Assembly (NCBI GenBank): GCA_029262095.1
Contig: JAJDAB010000059.1
Coordinates: 1 to 18,707, forward strand
Source: Candidatus Hydrogenedentota bacterium
GTDB lineage: Bacteria; Hydrogenedentota; Hydrogenedentia; Hydrogenedentales; SLHB01
Direction: 5' to 3'
DNA: 18,707 nucleotides
Shown here: positions 7,999-14,682 of the stretch, in pieces
How positions within the stretch are numbered: position 1 is the stretch's first letter
How the letters are laid out: the number at the start of each line of letters is the position of its first letter
The notes under the pieces: generated by a model
The model's input: only the letters and a program-made list of their open reading frames with translations
Database searches by the model: none
Told to the model about the DNA's origin: nothing
Program-made: the position numbers and the translations under genes

Positions 7999-8289
7999 TT
8001 ACGACCAACAATCTTCGTCTTTCCATTCCTCCGTGACGCCTTCCCAGTAACCCTCTTCTCGATTATCCTCCGTAGTCGGCGGATTTCCGTTACTACCCTC
8101 AAAATTCGCCTCGCGCTGATCCTCTTGTGTGGTTGGCGGACCAGATCCCTCGTTGCTTTCGTCAACAATTTCCGCATTCGTTTCGTTGTTTTCTTCAGTG
8201 ACGTCCGCCGCCGCTTCATTCAAGTGCGAACCCAATAGAACAATTGCGAAAATAATCGCGAACCACAATAACTGTTCTCTCTTCTTCAA
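7999..8289 (-). CDS. Small secreted, Glu-rich peptide precursor
   Basis: The product is 96 aa. The start is TTG, fixed by GGGAGG 8 nt upstream. Residues 1-28 form a signal peptide (MKKREQ, hydrophobic core, AAA before D29). The mature 68 residues are very acidic: 16 Glu, 6 Asp and only 3 Lys/Arg. Two imperfect repeats contain PPTT(Q)ED.RE, at about 52-60 and 71-78. The C-terminus is aromatic and acidic (GYWEG...EEWKDEDCWS) with a single Cys. It is the first gene after the cassette promoter and is followed by an HTTM-like/SdpA-like pair, so it is a good candidate substrate for that pair. This role is inference; I know no named family for it. The opposite-phase basic ORF on the same strand is a shadow. 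Confidence 0.65.
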   Translation of the reverse strand: MKKREQLLWFAIIFAIVLLGSHLNEAAADVTEENNETNAEIVDESNEGSGPPTTQEDQREANFEGSNGNPPTTEDNREEGYWEGVTEEWKDEDCWS

Positions 8290-8332
8290 TTTAGGATCCT
8301 CCCTTATGATGTCAACCTAGTTACGAAGTTTT

Positions 8333-8361
8333 AAGATAGACCTAATGTACTATAAAGTCAA
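8333..8361 (-). promoter_or_regulatory. Promoter of the peptide/HTTM cassette
   Basis: On the minus strand: TTGACT (8361-8356), a 17-nt spacer and TATCTT (8338-8333). Transcription would start near 8326, about 37 nt before the TTG start of the peptide gene. The surroundings are AT-rich. It is divergent from the helicase promoter at 8412-8440, so the 8311-8411 stretch is a shared control region. Confidence 0.6.
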
Positions 8362-8411
8362 CCAGTATTAATTAAGCCGAGCTAATGCAATTAGTCGCTC
8401 GGGGTGGCTAC

Positions 8412-8440
8412 TTGATATCTGTAGATTTATTCAGTATAGT
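8412..8440 (+). promoter_or_regulatory. Sigma70 promoter of the helicase (leader copy B)
   Basis: TTGATA (8412-8417), a 17-nt spacer and TATAGT (8435-8440). Transcription would start near 8447, giving a leader of about 100 nt that folds like copy A. Compared with copy A the -35 has one change, C to T, which should make it slightly weaker. Confidence 0.75.
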
Positions 8441-8578
8441 CTGTTTCGGCATAGACGGAAAAGCCTACCCGGCCAGGGATGCCGGGACTCCGTTGGTGGC
8501 AAGGCGTTGCTCAGGGGTAGCAGTTGGGGCAGCGCGAGGTATGGCCGATGCAAATGGATGGGTTATTGGCGCATGGCT
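8412..8578 (+). repeat. Direct repeat copy B: helicase promoter, leader and first codons
   Basis: This is the second copy of the 5143-5303 unit, 167 bp. The hairpin is intact: ACGGA / TCCGT (8455-8459 with 8489-8493), CCCGGC / GCCGGG (8468-8473 with 8481-8486), loop CAGGGAT. A 6-bp segment absent from copy A (about 8546-8551) creates an extra in-frame ATG at 8548, placed 7 nt after GAGGT (8536-8540). That is the same spacing as the ATG in copy A. Identity stops at 8578, inside the helicase coding sequence. Confidence 0.85.
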
Positions 8579-11202
8579 TTCCGGAGGAAGTCGTGGCGTT
8601 GTGGCAGGCGGAAGAGAGTACAACGCTGTTGCCGCTTCAGGAGCTTGTAGTCAAGCGGCATGATTTATTCGGTAGCGGGAATTTGCTGGTGCAAGCGCCT
8701 ACGAGTTCGGGCAAGACGTTTATCGGTGAGATGGCGGCGGTTCAAGTGGCGTTGCAACGGCGTCAGGTGGTGTATCTGGTTCCGCTGAAGGCATTGGCGG
8801 AAGAGAAGTATGAGGCGTTCCGCCAGAAATATACCCCTTATGGACTCGACGTCATCGTATCGACACGGGACCGGCGTGAGTTCGATTCTCGGCTGGAGGA
8901 CGGAAACTTCTCGATTGCAGTGGTGGTGTACGAGAAGTTGGCGCAGTTGTTGGTGCGTCGTCCCGAGCGGATGCGGGAAATCGCATTGGTTATTGCCGAT
9001 GAATTGGAAATCCTCTCGGACCCAGACCGCGGCGCAGGCGCGGAAATCTTACTGACTCAAGTGCTACGTGCGAAGTCACGGCTGATTGGGCTATCGGCGG
9101 TAATCGGACATGCGGACCGATTGGCGCAGTGGTTCGATGCGGAGTTGGTTTCGCATGAGCGGCGTCCGATCGAGTTGCGCTATGGCGTATTGCACGGAGG
9201 CGTATTCCGGTACCGGTCGTACAACGATTTTGGTGAGGGGGAGGAGCCGCTTGGGGATGCGTATTCGGACGATGTGAAGGAGCAGCTTCGGGATGCGGTT
9301 TGTGAGTTGGCGGGCCGTGGCGAAGCGTGTTTGGTGTTCATGAAGTCGAAACACGAATGCCGGTCGGGTGCGGTCGCATTAGCGCGGAGCGTGTCATTGG
9401 CAGCGGCAGAGGACGCGATTGAACAGTTGCGGGACTGTGAAGCGACGCATTCGCGGGACACGCTGATTGAAACGTTGGAACACGGCGTGGCCTTTCACAA
9501 CGCGGATCTTTCGCCCGCCGAACGGCGCATCGTGGAAGGGTCGTTTCGTAGCGGCGGGGTCCGAATTATGGTTTCGACGAGTACGTTGGCGGTTGGGTTG
9601 AATCTACCGGCGCACAACGTTTTCATCTCGACGGACAAATGGCAGTTTGATCGGCGATTTGCCACGCCTTGGAAAACACCAATCTTACATGCGGAGTATG
9701 AAAACATGAGCGGACGTGCGGGACGATTTGGAACGGGTGTGGAATTTGGGCGGTCGATCTTGTTGGCGTCGTCGCCGTTTGAAAAGGAAACGTTTTGGCG
9801 GCGGTATGTGGAAGGCGATCGGGAAGCGGTGGCGCCTCGTTTGGGCCGTGAACCGTTGGAAGATCATGTGCTGCGATTGGTTGCGGGCCGGACGTGTACG
9901 ACGGAACACGAGTTGCAAGATTTTTTGAATGCCACGTTGACCGGGGCGTGGGTATGGACGGACGCGTATTCGGATGAGGAATCGCAGTTTCGTGTAAGTG
10001 CAGCGATTAATCGTTCTATTGATATGGGGCTGGTGGCGCGGGGAAGCGATGGACGGTTGACGACGACGCCATATGGACGGGCGGCTGCGGCGGCTGGAAT
10101 CGATACGCGCACGGCTGCCTCGTTGTCGGATTGGGTGCGGCGGGCGGAATTGCGGGACTGGCCCGATTTGGATTTGTTGGTGACAGCGGCGACGGCGTGC
10201 GAGACGCGGGATGCGCCGATGGGGCTGTCGCAAGCAGAATTCGCCCATTGCGGGTATGCGGAAGAATTGGCGCAACGGGTTGCGGGTTGCGACTGCGGGA
10301 TCGATGGGACGCTGGCGCGGTTGGTGCGCCGCGAAGCGGCCCCGTCGTTTGACGAAATTCGGGCGATCAAACTCGCGTTGGTCGTGGACGATTGGATCCA
10401 ACAATCGCCGTTGTACGAGATTGAAGAACGCTTTAACACGCTGTCGGGACAAGTGATTTCCGGTACCGAACATATCGCCTGGTTGGTGCAGTCGTCGGCT
10501 GCGATTGCGGAAGCGTTTGGAAGTCGCGCTTCGTTTGTAGACCGCGTAAAAATATTGGCGCTACGTGTGCAGCGTGGCGTGGGGGACGAGTTAATCGATC
10601 TGGCGCGTGCGCGTGCATTTCGATTGGGCCGCACGGCGTTGCTAGCGTTGGATGCGGACGGATTGACGACCGCGGATGCCTTACTGGATGTACCTACGGA
10701 TTTCTTGGCGCAACATGTATCACACGAGGATGCGGTTGCACTTCAACAATGGGCCGTGAACTCCCACACCCCCTCTTCACGGTCCACCGGCGGGGAGGCG
10801 GCCCCTCCTGCCTCCCCGCCGACCCTCCTTATCGATACGCGCATGCCGAACGAAATTTGGTTGGACGGTGCGCGTATCGAATTGCAGGACAAACAGTTCC
10901 AGTTGATTTTGGTGTTGGCGGAATCGGCGGGAAGGTGCGTACCCTATGACGCGATATATGATCGAATTTGGGGTGACGTCGTGGTTGAGCCGAATCAGAT
11001 GTCATTTCAAAAGAGCCGGTTGATGGAGCGAATTCGGCGTGCCACGCCTGGCCGAGGTCGTCTGATTCAGACGATATCGAAACGCGGTTTCAAGCTGAAT
11101 TTGCCGGATCACGAGGTGCGGGTCTTACCGCCGCGCGAGCAATTGGCGTTCAATTTGCCAGGCGCGGGAGAGGTGCAGGAGGCAGGAACCGCTATGATAT
11201 AG
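8548..11202 (+). CDS. Ski2/Hel308-like DExH helicase fused to an OmpR-type winged helix
   Basis: The product is 884 aa from the ATG at 8548, chosen over a TTG 24 nt upstream because GAGGT lies 7 nt before it. It is a superfamily 2 ATP-dependent helicase: Walker A APTSSGKT (50-57), motif Ia YLVPLKAL (76-83), DExH box as D151-E-L-E154, motif III S183-A-V, the AFHNADL stretch (315-321), motif V VSTSTLAVGLNLPA (342-355) and motif VI MSGRAGR (387-393). Helical and winged-helix-like regions typical of Ski2/Hel308 enzymes follow. After a Pro/Ala-rich linker (about 745-766), residues 767-853 match an OmpR/PhoB-type DNA-binding domain (ELQDKQFQLILVLAESAG ... LIQTISKRGFKLNL). The helicase would unwind nucleic acid, with the winged helix likely adding sequence- or structure-specific DNA binding. 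It starts inside repeat copy B; the next gene follows 43 nt after its stop. Confidence 0.85.
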   Translation: MQMDGLLAHGFPEEVVALWQAEESTTLLPLQELVVKRHDLFGSGNLLVQAPTSSGKTFIGEMAAVQVALQRRQVVYLVPLKALAEEKYEAFRQKYTPYGLDVIVSTRDRREFDSRLEDGNFSIAVVVYEKLAQLLVRRPERMREIALVIADELEILSDPDRGAGAEILLTQVLRAKSRLIGLSAVIGHADRLAQWFDAELVSHERRPIELRYGVLHGGVFRYRSYNDFGEGEEPLGDAYSDDVKEQLRDAVCELAGRGEACLVFMKSKHECRSGAVALARSVSLAAAEDAIEQLRDCEATHSRDTLIETLEHGVAFHNADLSPAERRIVEGSFRSGGVRIMVSTSTLAVGLNLPAHNVFISTDKWQFDRRFATPWKTPILHAEYENMSGRAGRFGTGVEFGRSILLASSPFEKETFWRRYVEGDREAVAPRLGREPLEDHVLRLVAGRTCTTEHELQDFLNATLTGAWVWTDAYSDEESQFRVSAAINRSIDMGLVARGSDGRLTTTPYGRAAAAAGIDTRTAASLSDWVRRAELRDWPDLDLLVTAATACETRDAPMGLSQAEFAHCGYAEELAQRVAGCDCGIDGTLARLVRREAAPSFDEIRAIKLALVVDDWIQQSPLYEIEERFNTLSGQVISGTEHIAWLVQSSAAIAEAFGSRASFVDRVKILALRVQRGVGDELIDLARARAFRLGRTALLALDADGLTTADALLDVPTDFLAQHVSHEDAVALQQWAVNSHTPSSRSTGGEAAPPASPPTLLIDTRMPNEIWLDGARIELQDKQFQLILVLAESAGRCVPYDAIYDRIWGDVVVEPNQMSFQKSRLMERIRRATPGRGRLIQTISKRGFKLNLPDHEVRVLPPREQLAFNLPGAGEVQEAGTAMI
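10754..10820. repeat. Double palindromic element inside the helicase linker
   Basis: Two adjacent perfect inverted repeats lie in the coding sequence at the junction between helicase and winged-helix domains. The first is CCGTGAA / TTCACGG (10754-10760 with 10776-10782). The second is GGCGGGGAGGC / GCCTCCCCGCC (10789-10799 with 10810-10820, loop 10 nt). The encoded stretch is Ser/Pro/Ala-rich and its C-rich codon use differs from the flanks. It looks like a small palindromic (REP or MITE-like) insertion tolerated in a linker. Confidence 0.6.
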
Positions 11203-11245
11203 TCGCGTTTTCGTTGGGCTAGATGTAAGCGGGAGTAGCGGTTCG

Positions 11246-13315
11246 ATGCGATTGAAGAAGTGGGCGGTTGATTCTGGTGTGATCGGCATAGCATTGCTGA
11301 TGACGGTGCTTGGCCTTCAGTGTAGTGGCGAACAGGCGGAGCCTGAACCTGAAGTTGAGACTGAGTCCGCAGTTGTTGTCGAAGAAACGGATCCGGTCGA
11401 GGAAGTATCCACTGGGCGCGTCGTAATTCTTGGGTTCGATGGTGTCGAACCCAGCATCGTCGAGTCCATGCTAGAAGGCGGCGAATTGCCCAACCTCGCG
11501 AAATTGCGGGATGCGGGGACGTACTCCGAGCTTGAAACCAGTATTCCGCCGCAATCGCCGACCGCGTGGTCGTCTTTTATCACATGCAAGTTCCCCGGTA
11601 ACCACGGCATCTACGACTTTCTTCGCCGTATTCCGAATATGAATCTGGGACGCGGAAATTTCCGGACCATTCCGTCGGTGGGGTATACGAAACGATCGCA
11701 TGCAAATTTGTCGGCGACCGGTGCGCAAGTCAAAGCGCCACAAATGGGAAATTTGCGTCAAGGCGAGCCGTTTTGGCTGCCGTTGGATCGGGCGGGTAAA
11801 CGGGCAAAAATCTTGCACGTTCCATTCGCTTTTCCCGCAGACACGCTGCGAAATGGCTATATGCTGTGCGGCTTGGGCGTACCCGATATACGAAATACGG
11901 ACAGCACGTTTTATTCGTTCTCCGAATCGTATTCGGCTATGAAGGGTGTTTCCGGCGGCATGCAGTTTCCGTTGGAATTTGCCGACGGACAGGCGACGGC
12001 ATTGCTACCTGGCGCGCGTGATCCTCGGAAGAAGACTAGAGAAACGGGTGCTTACACCGTAACAGAATTGACGTTTTCAATCGATCGATCAGCGGGCACC
12101 GTTTCAATCACAACGCCGACAGGCGTGATTGAACTGAAAGAAGGGGATTGGTCGGAATGGGTTGAGTGGGACTTTGCTGTAACGGATGCGTTCTCCGTAC
12201 GAGCAATCAGCCGTTTCTATGCGGTTAGCGTGGCTGAGCCGGCAACGATTTACATGTCGTGTCTGCAGTACCATCCCGACGCGCCTTACATGCCGATATC
12301 GAATCCGGAATCGTATGCGGGAGAACTGAAGGAGCGGCACGGCTTCTACAAAACGATTGGCTGGATTTACGACACGCATGCGTTGCGTCAAGATGCGATT
12401 TCTGAGGACGCATTCTTGGACGATGTGCGTGCAACGATGGCGTGGCGCGAAGAATTGGTGTTGGACGAGATGGACCGCGGTGACTTTGACCTGTTGGTTG
12501 GCGCGTGGACGGGGCCGGACCGGGTATCACATTTGTTCTGGCGATTCCGCGATTCGGGGCACCCGTTATATACGGAGGCCGGGGCAGCGAAGTATGGCGA
12601 TGCCGTTGAAGATACCTACCGGCGGATGGATGAGACGATCGGCAAAGTAGTTGAGCGGTTAAATGATGATGATCTACTGATGGTGTTGTCGGACCATGGG
12701 TTTCATAGTTTTCGCAAAGGCTTCAATGTGAACACTTGGTTAATCCGGAATGGGTATCAGGGCGTCGAAGGCCAAACCGATCCGGCGACGGCCTCGAACT
12801 CCCGCGAATTTTTGGACGGTATCGATTGGGCGAACACCAAGGCCTATAGTTTGGGGCTCGGAAGCATTTTCATCAACGTCTCCGGTCGCGAGGCGAAGGG
12901 AATTGTCGCGGAAGACGACGTGCCGGAATTGATCGCAGAAATTAGGGACAAGCTGGCGGAAGTGGTTGACCCAGACACGGGCGACCCTATCTTCAGCACC
13001 GTATATACGATCGATGACTATTCGGGCGAAGCTTTAGGAAATGCGCCGGACATTCAACTCGGGTATGCAGAAGGATACCAATCGTCCAAGGATACGGTGA
13101 AGGGAAGTGCGCCAGCAGCATTGTTCTCGGTGACGAAAGATAAGTGGAGCGGGGAACATGCGGCGTCGAATGCTGCGGAAACGCCCGGGATATTTTTCTC
13201 GAACCAAGCTATCGATTCCGAGACACCGCGCATCGTCGATCTTGGTGCGACTGCGCTGCATTACCTAGATGTGAAGGCGCCGGCTGATTATGAGGGTGCG
13301 AGCTTATTTCACTAG
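11246..13315 (+). CDS. Alkaline-phosphatase-fold lipoprotein (type I phosphodiesterase-like)
   Basis: The product is 689 aa. The N-terminus has a hydrophobic helix ending LGLQC26, a plausible but imperfect lipobox (Gln at -1), then an acidic Glu/Val-rich linker to about residue 57. The enzyme domain belongs to the alkaline phosphatase superfamily, closest to type I phosphodiesterase/nucleotide pyrophosphatase proteins. Visible features are VILGFDGVEP with metal-ligand D65, SPTAW with nucleophile candidate T107, a GPDRVSHLFWRF segment (D425, H429) and LSDHGFHS (D483, H484, H487). Residues around 260-345 form an inserted beta-rich region. It probably hydrolyses a phosphodiester or phosphomonoester at the outer envelope; the substrate is not readable. 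The ATG has GGGAG about 10 nt upstream. It probably shares a transcript with the helicase, though no functional link is evident. Confidence 0.82.
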   Translation: MRLKKWAVDSGVIGIALLMTVLGLQCSGEQAEPEPEVETESAVVVEETDPVEEVSTGRVVILGFDGVEPSIVESMLEGGELPNLAKLRDAGTYSELETSIPPQSPTAWSSFITCKFPGNHGIYDFLRRIPNMNLGRGNFRTIPSVGYTKRSHANLSATGAQVKAPQMGNLRQGEPFWLPLDRAGKRAKILHVPFAFPADTLRNGYMLCGLGVPDIRNTDSTFYSFSESYSAMKGVSGGMQFPLEFADGQATALLPGARDPRKKTRETGAYTVTELTFSIDRSAGTVSITTPTGVIELKEGDWSEWVEWDFAVTDAFSVRAISRFYAVSVAEPATIYMSCLQYHPDAPYMPISNPESYAGELKERHGFYKTIGWIYDTHALRQDAISEDAFLDDVRATMAWREELVLDEMDRGDFDLLVGAWTGPDRVSHLFWRFRDSGHPLYTEAGAAKYGDAVEDTYRRMDETIGKVVERLNDDDLLMVLSDHGFHSFRKGFNVNTWLIRNGYQGVEGQTDPATASNSREFLDGIDWANTKAYSLGLGSIFINVSGREAKGIVAEDDVPELIAEIRDKLAEVVDPDTGDPIFSTVYTIDDYSGEALGNAPDIQLGYAEGYQSSKDTVKGSAPAALFSVTKDKWSGEHAASNAAETPGIFFSNQAIDSETPRIVDLGATALHYLDVKAPADYEGASLFH

Positions 13316-13351
13316 TCGCGTTTGGCGATTCGAGTAAATAGAACTTTCCAT

Positions 13352-13378
13352 ATCCCCCTTCGGAGGGGATGTGTTTTT
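13352..13378. terminator. Bidirectional terminator with UUCG loop
   Basis: ATCCCC pairs with GGGGAT (13352-13357 with 13365-13370) around a C(TTCG)G tetraloop with one bulged A, and is followed by GTG and a five-T run (13374-13378). It lies between the convergent lipoprotein gene (ends 13315) and the small minus-strand gene (ends 13377). It should end rightward transcription well; leftward function is less clear. Confidence 0.7.
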
Positions 13379-13796
13379 ATTTGCTGGCTAAACCATCCCG
13401 GATTCGCTGTGCGCGATCCAATAGCGCCGCAATCTGTTGCGATCGCTCTACGTCGCCCGCGCTTGACGCTTCTTTGTGCGCTTGTTCGAGTGCCTTCATC
13501 ATTGCGTTGAGCTCCAACGCCATATGTGCTTTCATCTCAAGATCCGATGGAACACGGGTGGCAAGGTATACCGCGGGTTCGATGAAATCTGGGGCCCCGT
13601 CGGACGGGCGGGTGACGCAGAAGAGTTCATGAGCGTCCAGAAATTCGCCGAGTGCGTTTTCGCTAAGCGAGGCGTGTGCGTCAGAGGCGTTTAGATGGCG
13701 TAAAAGATTGCGCAAACTGACCAACGGGCTTTGCGTTGACTGCAGGAATTGAAGCGTCTTGGCTTCAAGCGTTTCAAGGTTGAGCATGTCGTTCAT
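13377..13796 (-). CDS. Small cytoplasmic protein, unknown function
   Basis: The product is 139 aa from the ATG at 13796. The longer frame from 13829 would overlap the MBL gene by 23 bp and begins with an unlikely basic stretch, so I prefer the internal start 10 nt after the MBL stop. The N-terminal 60 residues (LETLEAKTLQFLQSTQ ... LSENALGEFLDAHELFCV) have the helix-strand pattern of a winged-helix-like fold. The C-terminal 60 residues are a helical, coiled-coil-prone segment (MKAHMALELNAMMKALEQ...). There is no signal peptide or catalytic motif. It is downstream partner in a two-gene unit with the MBL hydrolase. Confidence 0.65.
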   Translation of the reverse strand: MNDMLNLETLEAKTLQFLQSTQSPLVSLRNLLRHLNASDAHASLSENALGEFLDAHELFCVTRPSDGAPDFIEPAVYLATRVPSDLEMKAHMALELNAMMKALEQAHKEASSAGDVERSQQIAALLDRAQRIRDGLASK

Positions 13797-13806
13797 GAAC
13801 GGTTGC

Positions 13807-14583
13807 CTACAGCGCAAGCTGGAGACCATCGACTGCCGCGATGGTCTCGATTCCGCTTGCTTGTGTCATTTCCGATGCGATGCGTTCCGGATCGTTTTCC
13901 AACATGGTCGTGCCGAAATGCGTGAGGATAACGCGCTTGGGTTTTGCGCGTTCGATGATCGCTTTCGCGTCGTGCAATGACAAGTGCAGGATTTTTGGGT
14001 GTGGCGGTGTGTCGAAAAAGGTCACGTAAATAACAAGCGTGTCGGCACCCACGTATGCCTCGCCCAGTTCCTCGAAGTAACGCGTGTCAATGAGTAGCGC
14101 TAGTTCTTTGCCCCCAAAATCAAATTTGACGCCGAACGTGTCAATCCCGTGGTTGTGCGGAATCGACGTTTTGAACGGCACGTTGCCGAATTTATAGCTG
14201 TGCGACGCTTCTAAGTGAATAATTTCGTCGAGAAACTTCCGTAGATAAGAAAAGACGACGGGGCTTGGTCCATCGAGACAATCCTTGGGCGCGAACAATG
14301 TCCCGCCGCGATTAAAACCGCCTGCAGTCATTGCGTCAATGATAATGTTCACGTCGTTCGAGTGGTCAATGTGCGCATGCGTAAGAATGATCGCTTCGGT
14401 ATTGCTCGCGTCAATAGGCGGGTCGGCCTGCGTACAGCGCACCAATGCACCCGGCCCCGGATCAATATGAATACGCGTGCCTTCGTATTGTAAGAACAGG
14501 CCGCCCGTCGCGCGTTGTTGGCGCGAAACGACCCAGCGTCCTCCGGCCGTGCCCAAAAATTTTAGGTAATTCTGATCGCTCAT
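13807..14583 (-). CDS. MBL-fold metallo-hydrolase (beta-lactamase-like)
   Basis: The product is 258 aa, with the compact length and layout of a cytoplasmic MBL hydrolase. The metal-binding motif HxHxDH is intact as H69-A-H71-I-D73-H74. Further ligands are a His in IPHNHG (H143 or H145), D166 in LLIDTRY and H222 in ILTHFG, so a two-zinc site is likely. The start resembles RNase Z/PhnP-type enzymes (YLKFLGTAGGR ... QQRATGGLFLQY ... IDPGPGALVR), which act on phosphodiesters such as RNA ends or cyclic phosphates. The exact substrate is not decided. The ATG has GGAGG 4-5 nt upstream. The gene diverges from the sulfatase-fold gene at 14683 and is followed by a small unknown gene. Confidence 0.85.
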   Translation of the reverse strand: MSDQNYLKFLGTAGGRWVVSRQQRATGGLFLQYEGTRIHIDPGPGALVRCTQADPPIDASNTEAIILTHAHIDHSNDVNIIIDAMTAGGFNRGGTLFAPKDCLDGPSPVVFSYLRKFLDEIIHLEASHSYKFGNVPFKTSIPHNHGIDTFGVKFDFGGKELALLIDTRYFEELGEAYVGADTLVIYVTFFDTPPHPKILHLSLHDAKAIIERAKPKRVILTHFGTTMLENDPERIASEMTQASGIETIAAVDGLQLAL

Positions 14584-14633
14584 TATCCCTCCGTCGCCTC
14601 AAGCGTAGCACAAAAAGAATCGAGGGCGGGCAG

Positions 14634-14662
14634 TTGTGATTCGTTTCAGAATGCGCGATTAT
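14634..14662 (+). promoter_or_regulatory. Weak promoter candidate for the sulfatase-fold gene
   Basis: TTGTGA (14634-14639), a 17-nt spacer and GATTAT (14657-14662), each matching four of six consensus bases. Transcription would start near 14669, only about 14 nt before the GTG start, leaving room for the AGGGGG ribosome binding site. Confidence 0.3.
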
Positions 14663-14682
14663 CCAAGTGGACAGGGGGAAAT

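Noticed and set aside
7995..8219. 74-aa strongly basic minus-strand ORF overlapping the acidic peptide gene
   Set aside because: It is the frame-shifted shadow of an acidic, Glu-rich coding sequence and has no good start signals.
8447..8547. Known riboswitch (c-di-GMP-I, glycine, TPP, cobalamin) in the duplicated leader
   Set aside because: AAAGCC and GCCGGG strings recall c-di-GMP-I, but the receptor helices and conserved core are missing, and the fold is a simple nested hairpin.
8524..8547. Upstream TTG start for the helicase
   Set aside because: It has no Shine-Dalgarno and lies inside the conserved leader; the ATG at 8548 has GAGGT at 7 nt.
13797..13829. Longer start for the small gene after the MBL hydrolase
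   Set aside because: It would overlap the MBL coding end and add a basic stretch with no supporting signal; the ATG at 13796 fits operon spacing.
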